Shown in pieces: positions 54,315 through 64,000 of a DNA stretch of 64,000 nt (positions within the stretch are counted from its first letter, which is position 1; each line of letters begins with the position of its first letter). This stretch comes from Trichaptum fuscoviolaceum (Eukaryota > Basidiomycota > Agaricomycetes > Hymenochaetales > Trichaptaceae). A program made the position numbers and the translations under genes. The notes under the pieces are model-generated. The model was not told the DNA's origin. It saw only the letters and a list, made by a program, of their open reading frames with translations, and did no database searches. The stretch lies in the NCBI GenBank assembly GCA_910574455.1, contig CAJSYZ010000005.1, forward strand, positions 7,440,001 through 7,504,000. The letters run 5' to 3'.

Positions 54315-57300
54315 TTTTGGGTTGTGCTTTGTATCAATGTCGTCTAGTGTGTGTCTGTTGAGTGCTGCGTACTGCACGTAGGCAGAAAGAGTTTGTTCGA
54401 GGTGTTCACCAGATATTTTTTATACCGACCACAGAAAAATTTTCGCCGACAACGTGTTGTATCTGGTCGGTGGTGTTTGGTAGTGGTGTTGATGACGGGT
54501 CTGATGACGATGACGACGCTGCTCGGGGGATGAAGCGAATAAGATAGTTACGATAGATATAAGACAGAGAGAGACCACGAGCACGTCGAGAGCGGATAAG
54601 ATAGTGCAGAGAAGAAGGGAAGGAAAAAGTCTAGCTTTTGAGAGAGAGAGGGAAGAGGAGAGGAAACGGGCAGGGCAGGCGTGAGTCAGAGACGCATTAA
54701 TATTATTATTTTTAATTCCGCCCTTCGCCCTGTGGACCGACTGCCAACAACAAGTTCTTTGACACGATTCCTCACATGGCAACCCGACATCCTCGCGTGG
54801 GTTAGGGTTTCAATCTCCGGCGCCTATTGGCTCCCTCCTGTCTTCCCACGTGCTGCTCCCTTTTGGTTCCGTCTGAGCGCAGAAGGAAGCAAATCCAATG
54901 CTCCTCTGCTCTGCTGGCCATGTCCCCGACTCCTTTCAGCATCTCCTCTGCTACCGTCAATAGTTCTCTTACGCCCTACCGCAGCGCATATACCCAGCTT
55001 CGTCGCACGTGCCGGCGTTCGAAATGGACCCCCATCACCGACGCACGCGCGCATTAGACACGGCCGCGACAGTAAATAATTTATTATAACATCATAATGA
55101 TACAGCGGTGACTCATACCACAGTAATCCAGCACGCGCCCTGCACGTTATCGAGAATCAAACGCATCAATGAAACAAGCACTATTTCCATCCTATTCTGC
55201 ATATTACATCGTCCTCAATGATCAACATAGTCCAAATACAGGGCACAGAAAAATAAGGCAGAGAACAAGCACGATTTGGATGAACGAATGAAAGAGGCGG
55301 TGCGCAGCCGACTGCAGTCGTCGACAAAAGGGACAGGGGGACAACAGATCCAGCACAGCCCACCTCGCGGTAGACTTGCGGTCGCTCGACTCATCCCCAT
55401 ATCCCCAACCGACAAACCGACGACCCAACCCGACCTGCAACACGCACAAAAAGAGAAAAGGCTACCTAGACTACACTACTGACTATTATCCTACAAGAAA
55501 CCGATATGAAGTGAAGATTGGAATTATGTAGAATGGAGTGGGGGCGGATAAGGGTTGGATTGCATATGCAGTAAGTTCATAACTTTTGGCAAATAATAAA
55601 GTCAAGTCGGCGCTCGATACTATGAATTACAAATACGAGTGAAGTGAGAGCGAAATCTTGCAAGCATGCATGAGGATGAATATGATGGAGTGCGAAAAAG
55701 GCGTAGTGAATAATGCATATAATGATGGGTAACTGGTCGAATGGATGCATATAACAAGTAGAAAATGACAGCAGCAAAAGAGGAAAGAAAAAGAAAATCA
55801 AATTAGAATGGAATGGAATAAACGAACTGACATACATCAGTTATAGATAAGAGACAGAACGGGTAGACTTCGAAGGCGAACTTCCAGTCCAGAGGTTGGA
55901 TTCCAGGCCACGAGTTCGCGAAGACTAAGTCCGGTGAGCATACGATTAAACGGCATAGGCAACTGCATAGACGCATGAGAGTCGGGCACCAGAAGAAGGT
56001 TCGAAGGTTCGAAGGCACGAAGACAGTTCGAAGAACAGGTCCAAACGCATCCTTAATCTCCGACGTACGCCGTCTCCTTCTCAGCTTCCTTTCCTCCCAG
56101 ATCCTACATTTCTCCGAGATAATAGGAGGGTAACCAGAGCCAATATCCTGTCTGAGCAAGCAGGATAACGAGTATACGTCGTAGCATGACACCACGCGTT
56201 CCGACGGCGGCCCGGTGCACGGTGTATCCACTCGAGCACGAGAGTGAACGGGGGAATCTGTTAAGTTGGGCTGGATGCGCCGGGAAAACGGACTGCGAAC
56301 GGTAGACGATGCATTTGACGTAGAAGGCCCATGATCAGCACCAACCATTCACCCATTCACCCCGGTCCCGCGCGCAGGCTATCACATTCATCGCCCCAGT
56401 CATCGCTCTAGCAATTGACAATTGACCCCGCATCCCGCACCTGCCGATCCCTCTCACCACAACCAGAGATTTCGCCGCGAAGATATAACGAGCAACCCGC
56501 GCGTCCTTCATGTGTTTCTTCCAACTCCGCGTTCAGGAAACAGGGCAAGACAAGTGCACGGACTTTCGCCATCCAGGTCTAATTCAGTAAGCGCCACTGG
56601 CAAAAAGGTACGCTCAGTGTGAACCCAATGGGCGAAGGGTGTCGAGTCAGAACGGTAGATTGTTCAGATAGGTACAGGTGATAGCCGTCCCGTCGATCCT
56701 CAGTCTTCAATTCCTCGTTGTCCTCCTCCCTCATCCCGGGCAGTAGTCCACATTCTTGCACCACAACCACCACTTCCCCGCACCGCCTGCCTCGTTTATC
56801 GCGCACGCAAATCATGTTCATTAGCTCTGGATCAATAGCACAGGCAAACTCCCGGTCTCTGCGTTCCGCTACGAAGACCGTGACCCTCTGCCCAGACGGA
56901 ATCAACAGCCGCCCAGCGCCTACACCCGACTTCTCCCTTCTTCTTCCACTTCCTGTACCTGAATCGCTGCGTGAACCCGATACTTCTTGGCATAAAGCGG
57001 AGCGCCAGGCAGGCACTTGCAGTCGGCCAAAAAAACACGTTCAAAGATGACGGTCAGACGACGGAACGCGTTCTCCATCTTCTCTAAGCGCTTGACTCCT
57101 CAGGCGATTCCCGCGAGGGCATGCAACCAGGACCGAGGACCAAAGGCAGTGTACGGGCGCTTGAGTCCTGACGCAATGATTCCTCAGTGGATCGGGAATC
57201 GGAAATCGGGATGAAAAGCTTGATAGCGCATAACTGCGGAGGTCGTCAGTCATCAGTCACTTCTCTCTCCATTCCTATTCATCCTCGGCCGTATTAGCAT

Positions 57301-58089
57301 CAGGTAAGAAGTGGAGAGCGTTCGGAAAACGAGGCGATGCAAAGAGGGCGGGAAGCAACGAGGCAGGCCCGGGCAAGAAGGCCTGACGCAGGCCTGAATT
57401 CGACATCGCCTTGTATCAAACTGAGCGCTCACTGGCAAGAGGACTGGGTACACACAATCGGGGCAGACGATATTCACGCCTGCCCGCACGCAAGTGAGGA
57501 AAAATGAATATGCTGATGAATATGCTGAAGGATGAATGGTCAAATGCTGATTGATGATTGATGATTGTCGTCAGACAAGAAATGAGCTGATCCCGGATCT
57601 TGGCTCTCCCCCCTTCCTTCTCTCTTTCCTCCTTCCAGCCCGATCCAAGCATAGAATACGAAATCCGAATCATACGCGTTGCGTCCTACGGGATCCATGT
57701 GCATAGAGCATGATATCCTCGAGTGACACCGCACCGCAGTCGCGAGCCTCGAGGACGAACTTGAATGAGCGGCTGAAGCTGAGCGACCGGCCACGCACTG
57801 CGTTGCGCACCGCCTCCAAGCGCCTACAAATCTCCATACATGCACACACCAGCCGACAGCCGACAGCCTCAACCCGACTTCGCCTTCCACCCGCTCCGAG
57901 TCCTCCCCACGCGAAGTCTAAAATACCAAAACAAAGGCAGCATCATCAGCATTCATTTCTCTCGCCGCAAATCAATAAATTAATAATAACTTCATCATCC
58001 CGCCCGTAAAAAAATCAGCAAGAAACGTCGAACCTACCCTCTCCTCTCTCCTCCTCCCCTCTTCGCACATCCCCCATGTCATCCCCCCG
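54315..58089. other. 3.8-kb stretch without a supported gene
   Basis: Upstream region of the long Ser-rich gene and 3' flank of the next one. A minus-strand ATG frame at 55803-56348 (181 codons) has no recognised feature. Near 55996 GGTTCGAA is repeated in tandem. The region is mixed in composition and could hold a non-coding RNA or long 5' leaders; I see no direct sign of either. Confidence 0.35.
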
Positions 58090-60237
58090 TCAAGCCTCGC
58101 TCGCAATGCTCAACTCCCTCCTCAGCACGCTCGCAAAGTCCTCCAGCTGCGCCGCGTATATACTATACACGCCCTTCTCCGCACCCCCTCCGGCACCTCG
58201 TCCAGTCTCCATCGCGGGCGCAGGCGGCGGCGGTGCAGGGGCCTTTCCCTTCCCCTTATCGCGGCGACGCGCCTGGACTTGCTCGGGCGGGCGCTCATCC
58301 GACTCCGGGAGGCCGGACGACGAGCGCGTCATCGGCACTGCGAAAACGCGCGGCGCGGCGGCTTCGTCGGGGTCGTCCCGGTCGTCGACGATCGCTGCTT
58401 TGCCTTTGCTCTTCGAAGCCGCTGGGGCAAGAGGTGCAGGCGGGACGAGTGTCGTCTTGGGTGCTGACGGTGCGTTGAACGACAGCGTGCGCATGCGCGC
58501 CGTGCCCGGTACGGGTGGGACGCCGCTCTGCGCCATGGCGTACTTGCTCGCGCTGCTCGTCATCCCCGGCGCGGGAGTCATCGCGCGTCGCGTTGGCGGT
58601 GTCTCCTTCATGCCCTGCGCCTGAGCCTGCGCTTCCTTCGGCGGGACGACCGGCGGGCCCTTCCAGTCGCGCCAGCTGCCCACACTGCCCGAGCCAACGC
58701 TCCCTTCGGAGTCCTTCGCATCGTGCGGTCCTTGGCCATGGCTCTGCGTAGGGTGGCTCGCGTGCGCGTTCGACGACACGTTCCTACCCGGGATCGGACG
58801 CGCCGCGCTGCGTTGACGCTCCTTCATCGCCGGATCACCCTCGCTGATAGACGGGATCCACCTCGCATGTCCCGTCGCATGCACGTCCCTCTCCCGCTCC
58901 CTTTCGCGCCACCCATACCCCGGACTGCTCGGCCGTGCGCTGCCCGGCCGGTTCATCGTAACCACAGGCGATATCGCGCGGAAGCCATTCGGGTGTTGCT
59001 GCTGGAGCTGCTGCTGCGAATGCGTCGGCACGGCGCTCATCGGCCTCGCGTGGAACAGGTTCATGTTCGCTGTGTGGGGCGTATGCGGGATATGCGGCGG
59101 GAGCGCAGGGCTACCTGATCGACCAGTCGGTGGGGGGCCGCCATTTGCCCAATGCACCTTGCGGCCATTCATCGATGCTAACTGGCTGGGAGAAGGGCCG
59201 TTATTACCATTCCGAGCGGCACTCGCATTCCAGATAACCTGCTGTTCCTGCCTGACTGCCTCTCTCCAGCGCGACTGGTCTTCGTCTGCACGTTCGCTCC
59301 CTCTCCTCCTCGCTTTTCTTCCACTCTTATCCCCTTCAAGCTCATCAGGCCTCCATAACCACTCTTCCGTCTCACCCCCTGGACTCTGTCCACTGGGAAT
59401 TACCACAAACGTATCCTCTTCCTCCACGAACACACCCTTCGGCGGCCTGTCCCGCTCACTGCGGCTCGACCTTCTCCTGCGTCTCTCCTCTCTTTGAATC
59501 GCCTTCGTCACGTCCTCCTCCATCTGTCGCTGCAAACTCGATATCCGCCTCCGGTGCTCGGATTCCAGACGCTGCAATTGCTCATCCGTCATCCCAAGCA
59601 GTTGGCTCGAGCTCATGCTCCCTGTCGGCGTTCCCGGCCGAAACCCGTTCCGAGAGGCAGAGCGCAACTTCGCGGTATGCTCAGCGTCCGCTAACCGTGC
59701 GAGCTCACGAAACTTTGCAAGCGCTTCCTGGTGTATCCGTGACTTCCAATTATCCTCGTTTGGATTAGACAACTCAGGTGCAGTTGAGCTCGGTCTTGCT
59801 AAAGGGAGTGGGGGCTGCGTGCTGGAAGCGTTTGACGTTTTCCGATGATGTTGCTTGCCATTCGATGCTCCGGAGGACGGGAGTGGCGGAGGCGGCATGC
59901 TATCAGACGAGCCTGTGCCTGACCGTGCCCGCGAATGCTGAGAGAGCGGACCAGGAGTCACCGATCGAGGGACCCAGCTCGGGTTTCCATTAGCATTGCT
60001 ACTCCTCCCATTCGGTGCGCCCGTTCCAGAGGGCACACGCGTATGACCGGAGTTGAAGGAGCTGAAGGACGTATACGAATTTGAGGAAGTATGAGTCGGG
60101 AGCGGGGGCCTTGATTGCGAGGATGAGTAAGACGTTGAGGGGGACCTGGATCGTGCTGCAGCCAGCGCCGGGTCGACCGACTTGGATCGGTTTGTCGGTA
60201 CCCACATTGCAGGCTTCGCTGTCATAGCAGACGCCAT
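58090..60237 (-). CDS. Low-complexity protein with repeated W-[VI]-P motifs
   Basis: Uninterrupted 715-residue frame starting MASAMTAKPAMWVPTNRSKS. Mostly Ser/Pro/Arg-rich and probably disordered. A likely helical segment (RIHQEALAKFRELARLADAE) is followed by LGMTDEQLQRLESEHRRRI, a long basic helix (QREERRRRRSSRSERDRPPK) and a more ordered island (KGVFVEEEDTFVVIPSGQSP). Three tryptophan motifs occur: AMWVPTN, PSWVPRS and ARWIPSIS. The C-terminus has YSIYAAQLEDFASVLRREL. No known family recognised. The neighbouring long gene on the same strand carries similar IWVP and LWIP motifs, which hints at a shared binding partner or a common origin. Confidence 0.62.
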   Translation of the reverse strand: MASAMTAKPAMWVPTNRSKSVDPALAAARSRSPSTSYSSSQSRPPLPTHTSSNSYTSFSSFNSGHTRVPSGTGAPNGRSSNANGNPSWVPRSVTPGPLSQHSRARSGTGSSDSMPPPPLPSSGASNGKQHHRKTSNASSTQPPLPLARPSSTAPELSNPNEDNWKSRIHQEALAKFRELARLADAEHTAKLRSASRNGFRPGTPTGSMSSSQLLGMTDEQLQRLESEHRRRISSLQRQMEEDVTKAIQREERRRRRSSRSERDRPPKGVFVEEEDTFVVIPSGQSPGGETEEWLWRPDELEGDKSGRKARRRGSERADEDQSRWREAVRQEQQVIWNASAARNGNNGPSPSQLASMNGRKVHWANGGPPPTGRSGSPALPPHIPHTPHTANMNLFHARPMSAVPTHSQQQLQQQHPNGFRAISPVVTMNRPGSARPSSPGYGWRERERERDVHATGHARWIPSISEGDPAMKERQRSAARPIPGRNVSSNAHASHPTQSHGQGPHDAKDSEGSVGSGSVGSWRDWKGPPVVPPKEAQAQAQGMKETPPTRRAMTPAPGMTSSASKYAMAQSGVPPVPGTARMRTLSFNAPSAPKTTLVPPAPLAPAASKSKGKAAIVDDRDDPDEAAAPRVFAVPMTRSSSGLPESDERPPEQVQARRRDKGKGKAPAPPPPAPAMETGRGAGGGAEKGVYSIYAAQLEDFASVLRRELSIASEA

Positions 60238-62982
60238 TTCTAAGACGATGGTATGCGGTGATAGCTATATGAAAGGTAGGTTGAGAGTTGGCTTCACAGC
60301 TAGAAGTATCGATACGGGCAGAGGCGAAGACTGCAGTGGAGCAAGAAGGGGGTGATGCCAAAGTCAATTGCGGAATCTAGGTGCGTTTATTTCTTCTTCC
60401 TTACTCACCAGTTCTTCTAGCGCGAAAGCAAGGTCGAGCCTTTCCTTCGGTTCACTGAACAAATGTCCGTCACGACGGGAAGGGCCGGCTCACTGACGAC
60501 AGTGGAAGCGTGCTCAATGAATTGCACCGGGGCAGGGTAAGTAGGCTCGAGTGTGATATGCTTCAGAGAATGATCCAATGCACGATCAGCGTGGCTGGTT
60601 GGATTGGATGTGCTGAAGAGCAAGGTAAGCCAGCCGAGTCGGAATCTCTCATGAAGTTGGGGGAAAGTAAAAGAAGAGGCGTACATTGGCGGATAAGACC
60701 CGGCTCTCCTAAGCTATCGTCGCGTAAGGTGTCGTCTCCTATGCGCTAGCTAGCTCGAAATCGTTGGTAGATATGAGCAATATACGGATTGTCAGATATG
60801 TGATGTGTGTGCTGTGTGAGCTCAAGCGCTAGGCTGAGTGGTGAAGATAGATAACCTGCTAAAGCAGCTGGTCACTCAGCTGTCCTCGAACGAAGCATAC
60901 CCAAAATAAAGCAGAACATACCGCAGTCTTGGACTGATGGGTCGACTTGTACGTACAACGTACACGGGCGGGAATAAAGGAGGCGAGTCAAATAGCAGTT
61001 AACACAGCAGGTTGAGGGAAACGGGGAGCAGGGCGTTTAGAGGGCTGGGCCGCTGTGAGGTGATGCGTGGTGAAAGAAGGATGATGGGATGGGAGAGAAG
61101 TGCGGAAGACGGCTGTTGTGAGATTGCACTGAGATGGGATAGAGGACAGGTGGGAGACACCTCCACTCAAGCAGGCAATCGCCTCGAGGCAGCCGTGCGT
61201 TCCTTCAACTCAATCTTCTTCCGTGACGCCACTCGTCCGAAACTGCTGTCTGCAACCCAGAACACCTCTGAGACTCGAGTTCGAGATGCAGGGCCGCTCG
61301 CAACGATGGCGTGCAGTGCAGTGCTGGAGAACAGCGGTAGCGGTAGCGGTCGCCTACGCTGCCTCGAGTTGCGGGGAAATAAGCAGTCTCCTCGATGCAG
61401 GGGAGATAGTGCAACGTGGTAGGATGGGAGTTAAGATGCTTGAGTTTAAGTATTGTTGGGCGTACGCGTCAGCGAGTCGAACGTCGCCCCCTCGAGGCGC
61501 TTGCTCGGGCGACGTCTGTATTCATCCTCCAGTTTAGCTCTCTCCCCCTCCTCGCACGCGCCTCGTGTTTCTCACATAATCAAATGGCAGCTTAGGTCAG
61601 CCAATTAGCTATCCTGCTTTTAGTTCGGGTGTCCGAGTCTGCGGCCGGCGTGGACTCCCGTTATCGCACCGGTTGCGTGGTGCGTACCGGGATCTCGCCG
61701 CACGCATACATCCACAAGTAGAGACGAGGCCGACGGGCCGAATGATCGGAACTTCGCATACAGGCAGAGCTTTACAACTGACAGACACACCAGTCAGCGC
61801 CTCTCGGCGTTGAAGGTGGGCAGAAGGAGCGAAACTGAGTGTGTAAAGTCAGGAAAAACATGATTGCGAGGTGTATCACACTCACTTCGTTTAGCATATA
61901 TGGACATCTTGGGCTGGTGTCAGAGCAGGAGAGTACGCCTCGATTAAATCTCCTGAAGGCGCGTTCTTGAAGAGCAAAATGGGAGAGGCGCATAGATCGA
62001 ACTCTGGACAAAAGAGAAAACAAACGGGAAAAACGAGACCTGAGTTGCTGTCGTGCCACACGTCGACGGTGGCAAACAATGAAGAAGCGGAGTAACTTGG
62101 AGTCGTTGGTCGTAACTATCAAGAGCAAGTGAAAACAAGTAAGTGTCTATCCTAGATATTGGCAGCATGCCAGGGATGTTGCCCCTCCAGGAGATGATGG
62201 TGGTTGGAGAACAAGAAGGGTGAAGGGCATCGAGGGCGACGATACACGCTTTATGGTGAGCGCACCGTGACCGGTCGAGATCCCAATCAAGGACCTCTTC
62301 GATTTATTAATTGAAAGCACAGTGGCGGAGTTGACGTTGACAGTGAACCAATATATGCAGTCCGCCACCTCACAATATACCTGAGAGTGACATGCATTGT
62401 CAATCATTTTCCTTAGCACAAACGTCGCATATATGCGTGAGTAGAAAGATAATAGAATCTTCAGTAAAATACAAGAAATCGGAGCTTGAACTTTGTAATC
62501 TCCGCAATCACCGGCTACTAGTAGTAACTGAACTTCAATTGCCGCGGCCCGGCTAGTACAAAAAAACTGGCTCACTCCGTTCCTCCCGAACCTTGACCAT
62601 TAACAGGGCCATCATCATCTATTTCACCTCGACTTCTTTTTTTCTCAAATTTCGATTACTTGAGTGGGAAGACAATACTCGGAAACGTGTTAGGCTGGCC
62701 AACTAAGATACTCAGAGTCAGAGCCGCAGACTGCAAACTGTTTTTGACGAATATTGCATACCAGTTTAACTTGAACCAAACAGTCAGTCCGTTTCTCTCA
62801 ACTCACATCTTGTTCCCGATCAAGTGCAACTTGAAGTCAACGGCAGGCTCGCCAAAACGGACTTTACCCCGCACTCTGCAGATCTCGAATGTACGTCAGC
62901 TTCGCGTCAAAACCACATCACAAACCCATTTTGTCTCGTTGCGCGTTCCTTCGGATCTCACACTCAGCACCCCATGACCCCT

Positions 62983-62998
62983 GGCAGGCAGGCAGGCA
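62983..62998. repeat. (GGCA)4 microsatellite
   Basis: Four perfect GGCA units. Confidence 0.8.
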
Positions 62999-63468
62999 GA
63001 CCAGATACACGATAAACGATAAATGAGCAGCAATCTCTCACTGAAGTCCGAGCTGACGCGTACACTTCACAGTAACTCGAAGCGAAACCGTGACGGGCGA
63101 ACGTTTACTTTATTTCGCCTCCACTCCGTAAGTGTATCCTTTCACGCGTTTGCATCGGCATCACAGTGGTCCAGTGGGAAACGCTATACTCACATACGAG
63201 CTTGCTCCAGGCTCCATAGATCTATCTGTTGAAACTCTTGAATAGGGCTTGACATGTGTTGATGTGCGTCCGTTCGCGGTGATATCCAGTTCGACCCATT
63301 GAGCACCGAACTCAAGCTTGGTGTCGCCACTGGATTCACTTCAACGTCAAACATCCTAGAGCGCCAAACGAGCACCCGGAACTGGGTGCCATGCCAAAGC
63401 CAAGAACATACATACGCCCTCGAATTAAACCAGACTCTCTAACCTAAAGAGTGTAGTTGGTTTCAGGT

Positions 63469-63492
63469 CCAGAACCAGAACCAGAACCAGAA
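63469..63492. repeat. (CCAGAA)4 microsatellite
   Basis: Four perfect CCAGAA units, continued imperfectly on the right by CACAAA. Confidence 0.85.
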
Positions 63493-64000
63493 CACAAACA
63501 CAAGGCTGAGGTGTTATCTTACTCTCTTCTACTCAGTCGTGCACTCTTTACTCATGTGCCCATTCACTTAGACGGCCGTATGCTGGGAAGGAAGTGAAAG
63601 TGACACCACAAGACGATGCGAAATCGCATTTCGGGAGAAGGCTCAAGGAGGCGATTGACAAATTTGGCTATCAACGGAAGGAAGATAAGATGACAGGTGC
63701 TGGGGCGATTACAAGTTAATCGGGTTCTACTTGAGGAGACGAGAGTTATCGGAATGAAGGTCGATCTAGGTGGGCTCCTCTCCAATCCCACTTGTCTCGA
63801 GTACTCTCTTCCCATAGGCAGCGATAATCTCACCTCGCTCCCGTCTCGGGCCATCCTCGTCCAGAACTCAACGCCTACCTGACACTGTGACTTTCCATCA
63901 CTGTCACGCAACACTCTCTGAAGAAACTAATAAAGGTCAGAACTCTGCCGTGTCAATTCCCTTCTGTACTTCAAGCTCAAATCTCTTTGGAAGCCATTAC

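Larger units (their letters stand above)
60238..64000. other. 3.8-kb stretch without a supported gene
   Basis: Upstream region of the preceding gene and the right end of the window. Around 63190-63375 the minus strand is open in two frames; one reads DTKLEFGAQWVELDITANGR, which looks protein-like, but no family, start or end could be set. Two simple repeats are listed separately. Confidence 0.35.

Noticed and set aside
1..64000. CRISPR arrays, rRNA and tRNA genes
   Set aside because: No regularly spaced direct repeats, no rRNA signature and no convincing cloverleaf with A and B boxes was found by eye.

Overview
The window looks like nuclear DNA of a basidiomycete fungus, most likely an Agaricomycete. 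The protein-coding genes are interrupted by many short introns, mostly 46-83 nt with GT..AG ends and CTRAY-like branch points. The families present are typical of mushroom-forming fungi: a DUF6533 membrane protein, F-box/leucine-rich proteins, fungal LtrA-like membrane proteins, a secreted glutaminase, a TKL-like kinase and a BAHD acyltransferase. No rRNA, tRNA, CRISPR array or intact transposon was recognised.

Layout. 1-2 kb: 5' part of a secreted glutaminase (minus strand, running off the left edge). 3.8-7.2 kb: a head-to-head pair of F-box/LRR-like genes (called A1 and B1 here). 8.2-9.5 kb: an NAD(P)-binding NmrA/epimerase-like gene. 9.9-11.5 kb: a many-exon DUF6533 membrane protein. 12.1-15.0 kb: a protein kinase with a long disordered N-terminus. 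15.5-16.9 kb: a zinc alcohol dehydrogenase. 17.6-17.9 kb: a small single-span membrane protein. 20.0-22.1 kb: a disordered/coiled-coil protein. 23.4-29.3 kb: two LtrA-like membrane proteins placed tail to tail. 30.6-34.0 kb: a second F-box pair (B2/A2), inverted relative to the first. 34.5-38.8 kb: two unnamed proteins, one ending in an NFKBIL1-like tail. 39.5-41.2 kb: a BAHD acyltransferase. 42.3-45.6 kb: a third F-box pair (A3/B3) in which A3 is broken. 46.5 kb: a small secreted cysteine-containing protein. 48.4-60.2 kb: two long GC-rich genes for low-complexity Ser/Gln/Pro-rich proteins that share W-[VI]-P motifs. 60.2-64 kb: no gene I can support.

The most striking feature is the three-fold repetition of a two-gene module. 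Two distinct F-box/LRR-like families, A and B, always occur as a divergent pair separated by about 180-210 bp. The N-terminal block of A is nearly invariant while the leucine-rich part has diverged. By eye, A copies and B copies group differently among the three pairs, as expected if copies have exchanged segments. One A copy carries a nonsense codon and a frameshift. Such a repeated, co-regulated receptor pair is a good candidate for an undescribed expanding gene module. Its function is not shown by the sequence.

Exon models were built by hand from splice consensus, reading phase and family conservation. Where a boundary is uncertain the entry says so.
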